NCBI GenBank assembly: GCA_020026155.1
Contig: JAHHQX010000005.1
Location: forward strand, 53,016 to 117,015
Source: Actinobacillus sp.
GTDB lineage: Bacteria; Pseudomonadota; Gammaproteobacteria; Enterobacterales; Pasteurellaceae
Length of the DNA: 64,000 nucleotides
Reading direction: 5' to 3'
A program made the translations under genes and the position numbers. Below, one piece after another: positions 18,653 to 28,116 of this stretch (positions within the stretch are counted from its first letter, which is position 1; the number at the start of each line of letters is the position of its first letter). The notes beneath the pieces were generated by a model. It saw only the letters and a program-made list of their open reading frames with translations. It was not told where the DNA came from and searched no databases.

Positions 18653-20104
18653 TTATTTGTGATGATAAACGCGGACGTTTTCAAATCCCTGATCTTTTAA
18701 ATAAAGGGCTTGTAATTTACTCATTACGCCACGTTCACAATATAAAACGTAAGTTTTACTTTGATCGAGCGTCGCAAATTGGCTGCCCACTTTATAGAAT
18801 GGTAGATGAATCACCGAAATCCCTTGCATTTCAAACGGTTTTTCATCCACTTCTTCTTGAGAACGAATATCTAAAATGATATCGTTTTCACCAAGAGTTT
18901 GGATAGATTCGACATCTTGTACTTGTTTTTCGCTTTCGGTTGCGATTTGTCTAATGTCTAAAATTTCAGCATTCTCTACCGCTTGTTCTAAGACAGCAAA
19001 ATCGAAGTTTTGTTCTTCAGCTTCAATTTTTGATCGAACCGCTTTAACCGTTGGATTTTTAGAGATCACGCCACAAAATTCCGGCATAGATTTAGCAATA
19101 TCGTCTGTACCAATTTCTTTTGCTAAAGCAATAATTTGTTCTTTATCGTGCGTGATAAGTGGACGTAAGACGAGGCTATCTGCTGCTTCATCAATTAAAC
19201 GTAAGTTGGTTAATGTTTGGCTAGATACCTGACCGAGTGCTTCACCAGTAACGATGGCTTGAATACCAAAACGTTCCGCAATTTTACTTGCTGCACGCAC
19301 CATCATGCGTTTAAGCACCACGCCCATTTGTCCGTTTTCTACGTTTTCTAAAATTTCGCCCACAACGCCATCAAATGGAATCGCTACAAAGCGCACTTTA
19401 TGAGAAAGTGAGTAACGGTGCCATAGGTGGTAAGCCATTTGTTTTACGCCGATTTCGTGTGCAGAACCGCCTAAATTGAAGAAGCAGTAGTGTACACGAG
19501 AACCACGGCGAATAAGCATATAGCTGGATACACCAGAGTCAAAACCACCTGAAATTAAAGAAAGCACGTCTTCTTGCGTGCCTAGTGGGTAACCGCCTAA
19601 GCCTTCGATACGTTCTTTAACGAAAAGCATTTTGTCATCTTCAACTTCAAGACGTACGGTTACATCCGGATTTTTAAGTTGAACTTTTGCGGTTTCGATA
19701 TTTTGGTTTAAACCACCACCAACGTAACGTTCAATTTCGATAGAGGTAAATTTATGTTTACCTTTACGTTTTGCACGCACACAGAAGGTTTTACCATTTA
19801 AGCTATCGCCAACTTGGGCAAGCGTTTGTTCAAAGATATCGTGGAGGGTAGTGACTTGAACTTCTTCCACCACTAAAATGTGATGAATACCCGGGATAAG
19901 GGCTAATAATTCTTGGATTTGGGCATTTTTAGACGCATCTTTGGTGCGTACTTCAATGTAGTCCCAATGGCGAATTACAGCAACTTCTTCATCATATTTT
20001 AGAAGTGTATTGCGAATATTGCTGGTTAAGATTTTCACGAAGCGTTTTTTTACGCTATCGCTCTTAATCATAATTTCAGGGAAAAGTTTAACGATAAATT
20101 TCAT
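18653..20104 (-). CDS. thiI: tRNA 4-thiouridine synthase / sulfurtransferase ThiI
   Basis: 483 residues from the ATG at 20104, matching E. coli ThiI (482); a longer open frame to 20233 has no family support. Domains in order: ferredoxin-like and THUMP (residues about 1-165), PP-loop ATPase with SGGFDSG near residue 184, and a C-terminal rhodanese domain ending in YVLYCERGVMSK with the persulfide-carrying Cys. A second conserved Cys occurs in PEFCGV. It makes 4-thiouridine at tRNA position 8 and supplies sulfur for the thiamine thiazole. Confidence 0.96.
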   Translation of the reverse strand: MKFIVKLFPEIMIKSDSVKKRFVKILTSNIRNTLLKYDEEVAVIRHWDYIEVRTKDASKNAQIQELLALIPGIHHILVVEEVQVTTLHDIFEQTLAQVGDSLNGKTFCVRAKRKGKHKFTSIEIERYVGGGLNQNIETAKVQLKNPDVTVRLEVEDDKMLFVKERIEGLGGYPLGTQEDVLSLISGGFDSGVSSYMLIRRGSRVHYCFFNLGGSAHEIGVKQMAYHLWHRYSLSHKVRFVAIPFDGVVGEILENVENGQMGVVLKRMMVRAASKIAERFGIQAIVTGEALGQVSSQTLTNLRLIDEAADSLVLRPLITHDKEQIIALAKEIGTDDIAKSMPEFCGVISKNPTVKAVRSKIEAEEQNFDFAVLEQAVENAEILDIRQIATESEKQVQDVESIQTLGENDIILDIRSQEEVDEKPFEMQGISVIHLPFYKVGSQFATLDQSKTYVLYCERGVMSKLQALYLKDQGFENVRVYHHK

Positions 20105-20174
20105 AATTTTTAATTTTTTACAATTTATAAACAAAGTGCCATATTCTACTTGATTTTCGCTTTTATAAAAAGCA

Positions 20175-20216
20175 ACGCCCCCATTTTCGTAAAAATTTTT
20201 CAGAAAATAGGGGCGT
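20175..20216. repeat. Dispersed palindromic element, inverted pair
   Basis: ACGCCCCCATTTTC and GAAAATAGGGGCGT arms, between cls and thiI (the upstream side of thiI). Confidence 0.75.
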
Positions 20217-20236
20217 CTTTTAAATTTTATCAAATA

Positions 20237-21694
20237 TTAGAGTAATGGGCTAAATAAGAAAAAGAGCTTTTCGATAATACGATAAAAGCTCGGGCGCGCA
20301 CGCCATACTTTGTATGACATTTGGGTAGCATTTTCCATATAGCCTTTTTGTAATTGATAAACTTCTGCCGCGAAACTTTTATCTTCGACTAAAATCATCA
20401 CTTCAAAATTGAGCAAGAAACTGCGCATATCCATGTTTACTGTTCCGATCATACTTAGGCGTTCATCCACGAGAATACTTTTTGTATGTAAAAGCCCCTG
20501 ATTAAATTCATAAATTTTGACGCCAGCAGAGAGTAAGTCATCAAAGAAAGTTCGGCTTGCCCATTCCACCATAATGGAGTCGTTTTTCTTCGGTAAAATA
20601 ATGGACACATCCACCCCGCGGTAGGCGGCAACTTGCAGGGCCTCCGCAATACTATGACTTGGTACGAAGTAAGGAGAAGTGATAATAATGCTTTTTTTCG
20701 CAGAAAAAATCGCTTGGGCGAGAGTCTGTTCCATTAAGTCATCTGGAAAGCCTGGACCTGTCGCTAAAACCTGCACCATGTGGGAGTTATCAGGATCTTG
20801 GGGGATACTTTCTGGGGTAGGTAAAACGAGTGGGAGAGCTTGCCCAGTTTCCACTTGCCAGTCTACTGCGTGTAAACTATTAAGAATACTAGAAACAGGA
20901 CCTACGATTCGGACCAATACATCTACCCATTCCCCGACATGTGCGTCTTGCTTGAAGTATTTCGGGTCGACCATGTTCATACTGCCGGTATAAGAAATTT
21001 CATTATCAATGGCAATAATTTTGCGGTGCATGCGTAAGTCAATACGACTAAAGAACATACGGAAAAGACTCACATGGAGGCATTCAACAAATTCTACGCT
21101 TTGATTGCACAATGAATGGTAGCGGCGACTACGTAAAAAAGGACGGCTGCCCACACTATCGACCATAATACGTACTTTCACGCCACGACGTACGGCATCA
21201 ATGAGTGCATCTTCGACTTCATCTACTAAACCGCCACTTTGCCAAATATAGAACACCATATTGATTTCTTTTTTAGCGCTTTTGATGTCTTTTAAAATGC
21301 TATTAATAATGCTTTCTGGCGTGTTGAAAAGGTGTAACTCGTTTCCTACGACACAAGGAATGGTAAGGCGATCTTGTACTAAATCGAAAAGCGATTGAAA
21401 TTTAGGGGGTTGATGCGTGCTAACAAGCGCGCGATCATGGGCAAATTGATGATACCATTTTATAAAACGCGGTTTGATGCGATTGAAATTTTCAGTGCGT
21501 TTTTTCCCGAGATTAATTTCGCCGAAAATTAAATAAGCAAAAATCCCAACAAGAGGAAAGATATAAATCATCATCAACCACGAAAGCATCGCGGTGACAG
21601 ATTGTTTTTTAAAAAGTAACCGTAACGTAACGGCAATTGTCATTATCCAAATAAAGGTCGGGAAAATGTATGGTATAATTCGATCAATGATCAT
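20237..21694 (-). CDS. cls: Cardiolipin synthase
   Basis: 485-residue phospholipase-D superfamily enzyme that condenses two phosphatidylglycerols into cardiolipin at the inner membrane. Two N-terminal membrane segments (about residues 5-60) precede two HKD motifs: HRKIIAIDNEISYTGSMN and HTKSILVDERLSMIGTVN. Length and layout match ClsA (486). It is transcribed divergently from the pseudouridine synthase gene, whose start is only 22 bases away, so the promoters must overlap the opposite genes. Confidence 0.95.
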   Translation of the reverse strand: MIIDRIIPYIFPTFIWIMTIAVTLRLLFKKQSVTAMLSWLMMIYIFPLVGIFAYLIFGEINLGKKRTENFNRIKPRFIKWYHQFAHDRALVSTHQPPKFQSLFDLVQDRLTIPCVVGNELHLFNTPESIINSILKDIKSAKKEINMVFYIWQSGGLVDEVEDALIDAVRRGVKVRIMVDSVGSRPFLRSRRYHSLCNQSVEFVECLHVSLFRMFFSRIDLRMHRKIIAIDNEISYTGSMNMVDPKYFKQDAHVGEWVDVLVRIVGPVSSILNSLHAVDWQVETGQALPLVLPTPESIPQDPDNSHMVQVLATGPGFPDDLMEQTLAQAIFSAKKSIIITSPYFVPSHSIAEALQVAAYRGVDVSIILPKKNDSIMVEWASRTFFDDLLSAGVKIYEFNQGLLHTKSILVDERLSMIGTVNMDMRSFLLNFEVMILVEDKSFAAEVYQLQKGYMENATQMSYKVWRARPSFYRIIEKLFFLFSPLL

Positions 21695-21716
21695 TTTATT
21701 AACTCTATATTAAATT

Positions 21717-22364
21717 ATGCACTTCAAAATCATTTTTCAGCACGCCGATTTTCTCGTTATTTATAAGCCGCATGGAGTGAGTGTTCATAAAGACGAACAG
21801 GATACGGGGTTAACAACACAGCTTGCCGAACAATTAAGTGTACCACAAATTTGGCTTGTTCATCGGTTAGACAAAGTGACTTCAGGGTTATTAATTCTTG
21901 CTAAAAATGCACGCGCAGCGGCAGAACTAAGTCGTGCGTTTGCAGAACATAAGGTTAAGAAAACCTATTTAGCGTTAGCCGATCAAAAACCGAAGAAGAA
22001 ACAAGGCTGGATTAAAGGTGATATGCAAAAAGCCCGTCGTGGGGCGTGGAAACTAGCAAAAACCCTAGAAAACCCTGCAATTACCTCTTTTAACAGCCAA
22101 AGTCTTGCTCCTAATTTGCGTCTTTTTATTTTACATCCCCATACTGGTAAAACGCATCAATTGCGTGTCGCTATGAAAAGTCTTGGTAGCCCAATTCTTG
22201 GCGATGCGTTATACAGTGGTCATGAAGCCGATCGGACATACTTACATGCGTATCGTTTACAATTTTGCTATCAAAATGAAGATTTTGATATTCAAGCGCT
22301 GCCAGAAGGGGGTGAGTTATTTTTAACGCATAAACAAGATTTAAGCAATATCTTATTAGAATAA
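21717..22364 (+). CDS. RluA-family pseudouridine synthase (TIGR01621 type)
   Basis: 215 residues. The catalytic motif HRLDKVTSGLLIL (Asp nucleophile, near residue 52) and C-terminal KTHQLRVAM/LGDALY are typical of RluA/RluC/TruC enzymes. There is no S4 domain. The short length and sequence resemble the H. influenzae HI0042-type subgroup (TIGR01621), whose RNA target is unestablished as far as I know. Divergent from cls. Confidence 0.88.
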   Translation: MHFKIIFQHADFLVIYKPHGVSVHKDEQDTGLTTQLAEQLSVPQIWLVHRLDKVTSGLLILAKNARAAAELSRAFAEHKVKKTYLALADQKPKKKQGWIKGDMQKARRGAWKLAKTLENPAITSFNSQSLAPNLRLFILHPHTGKTHQLRVAMKSLGSPILGDALYSGHEADRTYLHAYRLQFCYQNEDFDIQALPEGGELFLTHKQDLSNILLE

Positions 22365-22434
22365 AAAAATTGATCAATTATTTAACAAGTAATATACTTT
22401 TCAACCCTGATTAGTTATTTGAATAGGATTTATT

Positions 22435-22650
22435 ATGCGTTTATGTATCGCTATCTTTTTACCATGGCTTGTATTTTTCACCATTGGACGACCTCTAGCA
22501 GGGATTATTTGTTTAATTCTACAAATCACCGTATTAGGTTGGGTACCTGCGGCGATTTGGGCGGTATATTCACTTAGTAATTACAATACCGATAAGAAAA
22601 TTGCAGAAATGATGCAAAGCAATAACTTCAATGATAGAAATCGTATGTAG
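22435..22650 (+). CDS. YqaE/Pmp3-family small membrane protein
   Basis: 71 residues with two hydrophobic segments (about 3-20 and 25-48) around the characteristic turn and the VPAAIWAVYSL segment of the UPF0057/Pmp3 family. Relatives are stress-induced proteolipids affecting membrane potential. AGGA lies upstream of the ATG. The polar C-terminal tail is longer than in the E. coli YqaE (52 residues). Confidence 0.88.
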   Translation: MRLCIAIFLPWLVFFTIGRPLAGIICLILQITVLGWVPAAIWAVYSLSNYNTDKKIAEMMQSNNFNDRNRM

Positions 22651-22670
22651 CGATAAATTGAGAGGACATA

Positions 22671-22723
22671 CACGCCACAATTTTCGTTAAATTTTATAAA
22701 TTTTTAGGAAAAATGGGGCGTGA
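22671..22723. repeat. Dispersed palindromic element, degenerate inverted pair
   Basis: CACGCCACAATTTTCG at one end and AAAAATGGGGCGTG at the other, after the YqaE gene; the arms are less perfect than in other copies. Confidence 0.6.
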
Positions 22724-22730
22724 TAAATAA

Positions 22731-22757
22731 AAAAGCACATCAAGGCGATGTGCTTTT
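22731..22757. terminator. Bidirectional terminator between yqaE-like gene and ettA
   Basis: AAAAGCACATC (22731-22741) and GATGTGCTTTT (22747-22757) form an 11-bp stem with a 5-base loop and T runs on both strands. Confidence 0.88.
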
Positions 22758-22772
22758 TATTTTTAACCGATC

Positions 22773-24443
22773 TTATTTAGCGATACGTTTATATTTCATA
22801 CGATGCGGTTGAAGGGCATCAGAACCAAAGGTTTTCTTTTTCCATTCTTCATAGTCAGAGAAGTTACCTTCGTAGAATGTTACTTTACCTTCATCACCGT
22901 AGTCTAAAATATGCGTCGCGATACGGTCTAAGAACCAACGGTCATGCGAAATAACCATTGCACAGCCTGGGAATTCAAGTAACGCATTTTCAAGCGCACG
23001 TAAGGTTTCCACGTCAAGGTCATTGGTTGGTTCATCGAGAAGTAATACGTTACCGCCTACTTGCAATAATTTTGCTAAGTGTAAACGACCGCGTTCACCC
23101 CCAGATAATTCACCCACGCGTTTTTGTTGATCAACACCTTTAAAGTTGAAACGACCCACATAAGCACGGCTTGGGATTTCAAAGTTACCAATTTTCATGA
23201 TATCTAAACCGCCAGAAACTTCTTCCCATACGGTTTTATTATCATCCATTTCATCACGGAACTGGTGTACAGATGCTAAAGTGACAGTGTCACCTAAAGT
23301 TACACTACCGCTGTCTGGTTGTTCATGACCTGAAAGCATACGGAAAAGGGTAGATTTACCCGCACCATTTGCACCGATAATCCCTACAATCGCCCCTTTT
23401 GGAATGCTGAAAGATAGATTATCAATTAAAGTACGATCGCCATAAGCTTTGCTTAGGTTTTCCACTTCAATAACTTTATCCCCTAAGCGAGCACCAGGTG
23501 GAATAAAGAGTTCGTTAGTCTCGTTACGTTTTTGGTAATCGGTACGGTTAAGTTCTTCAAAACGTGCCATACGCGCTTTAGATTTTGCTTGGCGACCTTT
23601 TGGATTTTGTCGAACCCATTCCAATTCTTTTTCAATCGATTTTTGACGTGCAGATTCGGTCGCTTGTTCTTGTGCAAGACGTTTTTCTTTTTGTTCAAGC
23701 CAAGAAGAATAGTTACCTTCCCAAGGAATACCTTCACCGCGGTCAAGTTCTAAGATCCAACCAGCTACGTTATCTAAGAAGTAACGGTCATGGGTAATTG
23801 CCACAACAGTACCTTCATAGTCGTGAAGGAAGCGTTCTAGCCAGGCTACTGATTCCGCATCCAAGTGGTTAGTCGGTTCGTCAAGAAGTAACATGTCTGG
23901 TTTTTCAAGTAACAAACGGCAAAGTGCAACACGGCGGCGTTCACCCCCTGATAAATGCGCAATTTTTGCGTCCCAATCTGGTAAACGAAGTGCATCTGCA
24001 GCGCGTTCTAATTGGTTATCTAAGTTATGTCCATCATGTGCGTGGATAATGGCTTCTAATTCGCCTTGTTCTTTTGCTAATTTGTCAAAATCTGCGTCTG
24101 GATCTGCGTAGGCAGCATACACTTCGTCTAAACGGTTTAGTGCATTTTTTACTTCGCTCACTGCTTCTTCAATCGCGTCACGAACGGTTTGTTCAGGATC
24201 AAGTTTTGGTTCTTGTGGAAGATAGCCGATTTTGATTCCTGGTTGTGGGCGAGCCTCACCTTCAAATTCTTTATCTACGCCTGCCATAATGCGAAGAAGG
24301 GTAGATTTACCCGCACCATTAAGCCCTAAAACCCCAATTTTGGCACCAGGGAAAAAGGATAAAGAAATATCCTTTAAAATTTGACGCTTCGGCGGAACCA
24401 CTTTGCTCACGCGATGCATCGTATAAACAAATTGTGTTGACAT
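22773..24443 (-). CDS. ettA: Energy-dependent translational throttle protein EttA
   Basis: 556 residues (E. coli 555), ABC-F family. Two ABC cassettes have Walker A LGLNGAGKST near residue 40 and GANGAGKST near residue 360, with LSGGERRR and LSGGERGR signatures and Walker B MLLLDEPTNHLD and VLLLDEPTNDLD. The linker between the cassettes is the P-site tRNA interaction motif region. EttA binds the ribosomal E site and gates the first elongation step by ADP/ATP ratio. The coding sequence contains a perfect matS site (23281-23293). Confidence 0.97.
   Translation of the reverse strand: MSTQFVYTMHRVSKVVPPKRQILKDISLSFFPGAKIGVLGLNGAGKSTLLRIMAGVDKEFEGEARPQPGIKIGYLPQEPKLDPEQTVRDAIEEAVSEVKNALNRLDEVYAAYADPDADFDKLAKEQGELEAIIHAHDGHNLDNQLERAADALRLPDWDAKIAHLSGGERRRVALCRLLLEKPDMLLLDEPTNHLDAESVAWLERFLHDYEGTVVAITHDRYFLDNVAGWILELDRGEGIPWEGNYSSWLEQKEKRLAQEQATESARQKSIEKELEWVRQNPKGRQAKSKARMARFEELNRTDYQKRNETNELFIPPGARLGDKVIEVENLSKAYGDRTLIDNLSFSIPKGAIVGIIGANGAGKSTLFRMLSGHEQPDSGSVTLGDTVTLASVHQFRDEMDDNKTVWEEVSGGLDIMKIGNFEIPSRAYVGRFNFKGVDQQKRVGELSGGERGRLHLAKLLQVGGNVLLLDEPTNDLDVETLRALENALLEFPGCAMVISHDRWFLDRIATHILDYGDEGKVTFYEGNFSDYEEWKKKTFGSDALQPHRMKYKRIAK
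23281..23293. other. matS site (MatP binding), perfect consensus
   Basis: GTGACAGTGTCAC fits GTGACRNYGTCAC. It is inside the ettA coding region, about 24 kb left of dif. Confidence 0.8.
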
Positions 24444-24561
24444 ACAATTCCTATGTTTTAGTTGAAAATGGCGCGTATTTTACGGGAATTTGCTTAAAAA
24501 TGTAAGTTAAAAATAACTAAGAAATGTGAATAACCTCTAATTATAAAGAATTATTTTAAAT

Positions 24562-24580
24562 GATAATGATTCGTATTTAT
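24562..24580 (+). promoter_or_regulatory. Fur-like box upstream of haem receptor
   Basis: GATAATGATTCGTATTTAT shares the GATAATGAT half with the Fur consensus and has a degenerate second half. It lies about 100 bases before the receptor start. Iron-responsive control is expected for this receptor class. Confidence 0.6.
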
Positions 24581-24678
24581 TGACTAGAATAATATTTTAC
24601 TCATACAATAACAAGCCGTTACTATTCTAACTATAAATAGGTAGTAATTTTATAATTAAGAGTCATTAGAGGTATTAT

Positions 24679-27600
24679 ATGAACAAAAATTATGCCAACC
24701 CAGCATTTAATTTATCACCACTCGCAAAGGCAAGATTAGGCGTAAAGCGGAGTACGCTTGTTACGTTATCTTGTTTGTTCCCCATTGTTGTGCAAGCCGA
24801 ACCAACGCGATTGGAGGATATCAATGTTGTTGCAGAACGTGAATCAATTCCTATTCGAGAACGAAAAGTTGCTGAAACAATTAAAACTGCTAAAAATTTT
24901 GACACGCAACAGGTGCAAAATAGCCAAGATTTAGTGAAATATGAAACAGGGGTATCCGTGGTTGAAAAAGGTAGGATGGGAAGTAGCGGATACAGTATCC
25001 GTGGGGTAGATGAGAATCGGGTCAATATTACCATTGATGGGTTGCAACAGGCTGAAACTTTGTCTTCTCAAGGCTTTAAAGAATTATTTGAAGGCTACGG
25101 TAATTTCAATAACACACGTAATGGGGTTGAAATCGAAACCCTTAAACAGGTCAATATTGCAAAAGGGGCGGATTCTGCAAAAAGTGGGAGTGGAGCATTA
25201 GGCGGTGCTGTGTTGTTTGAAACCAAAGATGCGCGCGATTATCTCATGGATAAACCCTACTATTTTAAAGTTAAAACGGGATATAGCAGTGCTGATCGAC
25301 AATATATGGTTAGCCCAACTGTTGCAGCGCGTTGGAAACAATTTGATATTTTAGCTATCTATACTGGGCGAGATGGGCATGAAACTGAAAACTTTGGTTA
25401 CCATTCTTATCCAGACATTCCACAGAAAGGCGCTCAAGGACGTAGCCGTCAAAAAGCCGATCCGTATCATATTACAAAAAAGAGTACGTTACTTAAATTG
25501 GGCTTTAATCCAAATGATTCAAATCGATTCACCATTATGTATGACGATTATAAGCATCATAGTCGCGGGCATGACTGGTCCTATACGCTTGCTCCATTGA
25601 TGACGGATGCCAATAAACCGGAAAAAGAATCACGACACACCAATGATAGTAGCACGCGTAAAAATGTTGCTTTTAGCTATGAAAATTATGACAGTAATCC
25701 GCTTTGGGATAGTCTAAAAATCACCTATTCTCATCAAAAAATCACTCAACGTGCGCGAACTGATGAATATTGTGACGGTGGCGAAAATTGCGATTCTGTA
25801 CAAAATCCATTGGGTCTACAATTTAAAGACGGGGATATCGTGGATAAAAATGGCAATAAATTAACCTTAAAAGAAGTGCCTGCTTGGGAATGGAATGATG
25901 ACTATTCTGCGCAAATTAAAAAAGAAAATGGTAAAAAAACATTGGCCGTTGTGGATGCCAAAGGAAATGTTTTCCCTTATCCAGAAAAAAATCAATTTGA
26001 TCAAAACCAAAATCAGTCTGATTTGTGGGATACATCGGTCGATAAAGGGAATTTATGGCTAGATTGTAAAGCTGTGAATTGTAATGGCGCTTTAACTTAC
26101 CATAACATAGAAGGAAATTCTTGGAATGGTTATAAGTTGAAGGGAAAACAAAGTGTTGATCTTAACAAGCCAGAAACCATTTTAGAGGTTGAAAATCCAG
26201 AGGGTAAACGCGAGCGTATTCTTTTTAGTGTGAATGATCATAAAAATAAAGACCATTTCTATAAAGAGGTGAAAGTTCAGAAAACAAAATGGATTAAGAA
26301 AGGCGATGCTTGGGATGATGCACAATACGAAGGTTGGCAAGCCGATAAAATTAATAAATGGACAGGTGAAAAAATTGGTTATGAAAATGCAGATAATTGG
26401 CAATTAATTAAACCTTCTTCACCAGGTTATAGCACTAATTTATGGACAGATCGTAAATTGAATACTGATCTTAAACAAATTAATATCGATTTAACCAAGC
26501 TTTTTAATATCAAAGAAGTTGAAAATGAACTCTCATATAACTTCGTTTTATCTAAAATGGATAAACAGATGATTAATCGCAGTGGATACGGTCCTAAAAA
26601 TATTAAATGGTGGGCTAAGTATTTCAATACGATCGATAAAAATGGTCAAGTAGCATGTAAACCTGGTACATCTTGCACAATTCCTCATGAAGAAAAGCCA
26701 ACTACCTTCTTAATTCCAGTTGAAACGAAAACAGGCGCATTTGCGATTAATGATCATATTCGGGTGAATCGTTATGTGAGTTTTGATGTAGGGTATCGCT
26801 ATGATCATATTAATCACCAACCACACTTTAATAAAGAAACGGATCCCGCTTTACCACAAGGCTTGTTGCATGGTATGTATGTGAAACCAAAAACCTTGAC
26901 TCGCCCACAAAAACCAAGTTGGTATGCAAAACAATTTAATTGTAAAACAGGCACGTGTAAAAATCCTGATGGAAGCTATCAAGATCCGAAATATGCGCAA
27001 GCTCTCCAAGAATATGAACAAAATCTTGCAGATTACCTCAGCAACCCGCAAAAAAATATTGATTATCTAGTCGGAAAAAAACGTAAATTTAGCCATAGCT
27101 CATACAGTTTGGCCACGGCGATTGATCCTTTTGATTTCTTACGTTTACAAGTGAAATATGCAACAGGATTTAGAGCCCCATCATCAGATGAATTGTATTT
27201 TACATTCAAACATCCTGATTTCTCGATTGTTGCTAACCCAGATTTAAAGGCTGAATTAGCAAAAACCAAAGAGCTCGCTTTAACTTTCCACCATCAACAG
27301 AGTTTTATTACGCTCGGTGCGTTTAAAACAAATTACGATAATTTCATTCAACTTGCTTTCCAAGGATACAAGCAGTTTACTGGAAAAGATGGCAGTACAA
27401 ATGGTATTCCATATCGTATGTACCAAAATATTAATAATTCTAAAGCATGGGTAAAAGGTTTTCATGTCAATAGTCATCTTGCGCTCGGCGATATTACCTC
27501 AATGCTCGAAGGATTAAGTGTTGGGTATAAATTGGAGTATCAAAAAGGACGAACCTTCGGTATTGATGAGAATGCGCAGGGCGAACAACGTAAAATTTGG

Positions 27601-28062
27601 TATCCAATCAACATGATTTCGCCAATGAAACAGGTGTTCTCAATGGGTTATCACCATGAAAACAAATATGGCATTGATTTATACTTCACCCATGTTTCTG
27701 CGAAAAAAGCAAAAGATACCTATAATCCTTATCACGCCGCTGATCAAATTCGGGAACAATCTCCGAATTATGATCCAAACGATATCTCAGCCAAATATTT
27801 AAGTAAGTCTTACAATATTTTTGATGCCATTGGCTATGTTAAACCAATGGAGAATCTAACGATTCAGTTAGGTGTGTATAATATTTTCAATAAAAAATAT
27901 GCAACGTGGGAAAGTTTGCAATCAATTCGCCGATTCGGAACAAGTAATATGATTTGCCAAGCAGAAAACCCAACAATCGGCTGCTTTAGCCAAAATCAAG
28001 GGATTGAACGTTTTTACGCACCAGGACGTAACTTTAAAGTGAATGTTTCGATGACTTTCTAA
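24679..28062 (+). CDS. TonB-dependent haem/haemoglobin receptor (Hgp/Hup-like)
   Basis: 1127-residue outer-membrane receptor. An extended signal peptide (cleavage near residue 41, VVQA/EP) precedes a TonB-box-like region (LEDINVVAE), a plug domain (residues about 60-180, with GYSIRGVDENRVNITIDG and GALGGAV), and a C-terminal 22-strand barrel ending in Phe (FKVNVSMTF). The sequence belongs to the haemoglobin/transferrin/lactoferrin receptor family. FRAPSSDELYF near residue 835 recalls the FRAP-type haem-uptake box. It is longer than most members (about 900-1000), owing to a large polar, Lys/Trp-rich insertion around residues 390-590. There is no CCAA repeat tract at the 5' end, so no slipped-strand switch is evident. 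A Fur-like box lies upstream. Confidence 0.88.
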   Translation: MNKNYANPAFNLSPLAKARLGVKRSTLVTLSCLFPIVVQAEPTRLEDINVVAERESIPIRERKVAETIKTAKNFDTQQVQNSQDLVKYETGVSVVEKGRMGSSGYSIRGVDENRVNITIDGLQQAETLSSQGFKELFEGYGNFNNTRNGVEIETLKQVNIAKGADSAKSGSGALGGAVLFETKDARDYLMDKPYYFKVKTGYSSADRQYMVSPTVAARWKQFDILAIYTGRDGHETENFGYHSYPDIPQKGAQGRSRQKADPYHITKKSTLLKLGFNPNDSNRFTIMYDDYKHHSRGHDWSYTLAPLMTDANKPEKESRHTNDSSTRKNVAFSYENYDSNPLWDSLKITYSHQKITQRARTDEYCDGGENCDSVQNPLGLQFKDGDIVDKNGNKLTLKEVPAWEWNDDYSAQIKKENGKKTLAVVDAKGNVFPYPEKNQFDQNQNQSDLWDTSVDKGNLWLDCKAVNCNGALTYHNIEGNSWNGYKLKGKQSVDLNKPETILEVENPEGKRERILFSVNDHKNKDHFYKEVKVQKTKWIKKGDAWDDAQYEGWQADKINKWTGEKIGYENADNWQLIKPSSPGYSTNLWTDRKLNTDLKQINIDLTKLFNIKEVENELSYNFVLSKMDKQMINRSGYGPKNIKWWAKYFNTIDKNGQVACKPGTSCTIPHEEKPTTFLIPVETKTGAFAINDHIRVNRYVSFDVGYRYDHINHQPHFNKETDPALPQGLLHGMYVKPKTLTRPQKPSWYAKQFNCKTGTCKNPDGSYQDPKYAQALQEYEQNLADYLSNPQKNIDYLVGKKRKFSHSSYSLATAIDPFDFLRLQVKYATGFRAPSSDELYFTFKHPDFSIVANPDLKAELAKTKELALTFHHQQSFITLGAFKTNYDNFIQLAFQGYKQFTGKDGSTNGIPYRMYQNINNSKAWVKGFHVNSHLALGDITSMLEGLSVGYKLEYQKGRTFGIDENAQGEQRKIWYPINMISPMKQVFSMGYHHENKYGIDLYFTHVSAKKAKDTYNPYHAADQIREQSPNYDPNDISAKYLSKSYNIFDAIGYVKPMENLTIQLGVYNIFNKKYATWESLQSIRRFGTSNMICQAENPTIGCFSQNQGIERFYAPGRNFKVNVSMTF

Positions 28063-28083
28063 TTAATGGTTAGCTGCATAATA

Positions 28084-28116
28084 AAAAACTGCCTCCTTTA
28101 GGGGCAGTTTTTGTTT
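28084..28116. terminator. Bidirectional terminator between haem receptor and lpxL
   Basis: AAAAACTGCC (28084-28093) pairs with GGCAGTTTTT (28103-28112), with T runs on both strands. Confidence 0.88.

Noticed and set aside
23483..23797. Overlapping frames within ettA
   Set aside because: Shadows of the ABC-F linker region; no RBS or family resemblance.
24679..24900. CCAA-type phase-variation repeat in the haem receptor
   Set aside because: Looked for because hgp genes often have one; no tetranucleotide run is present.
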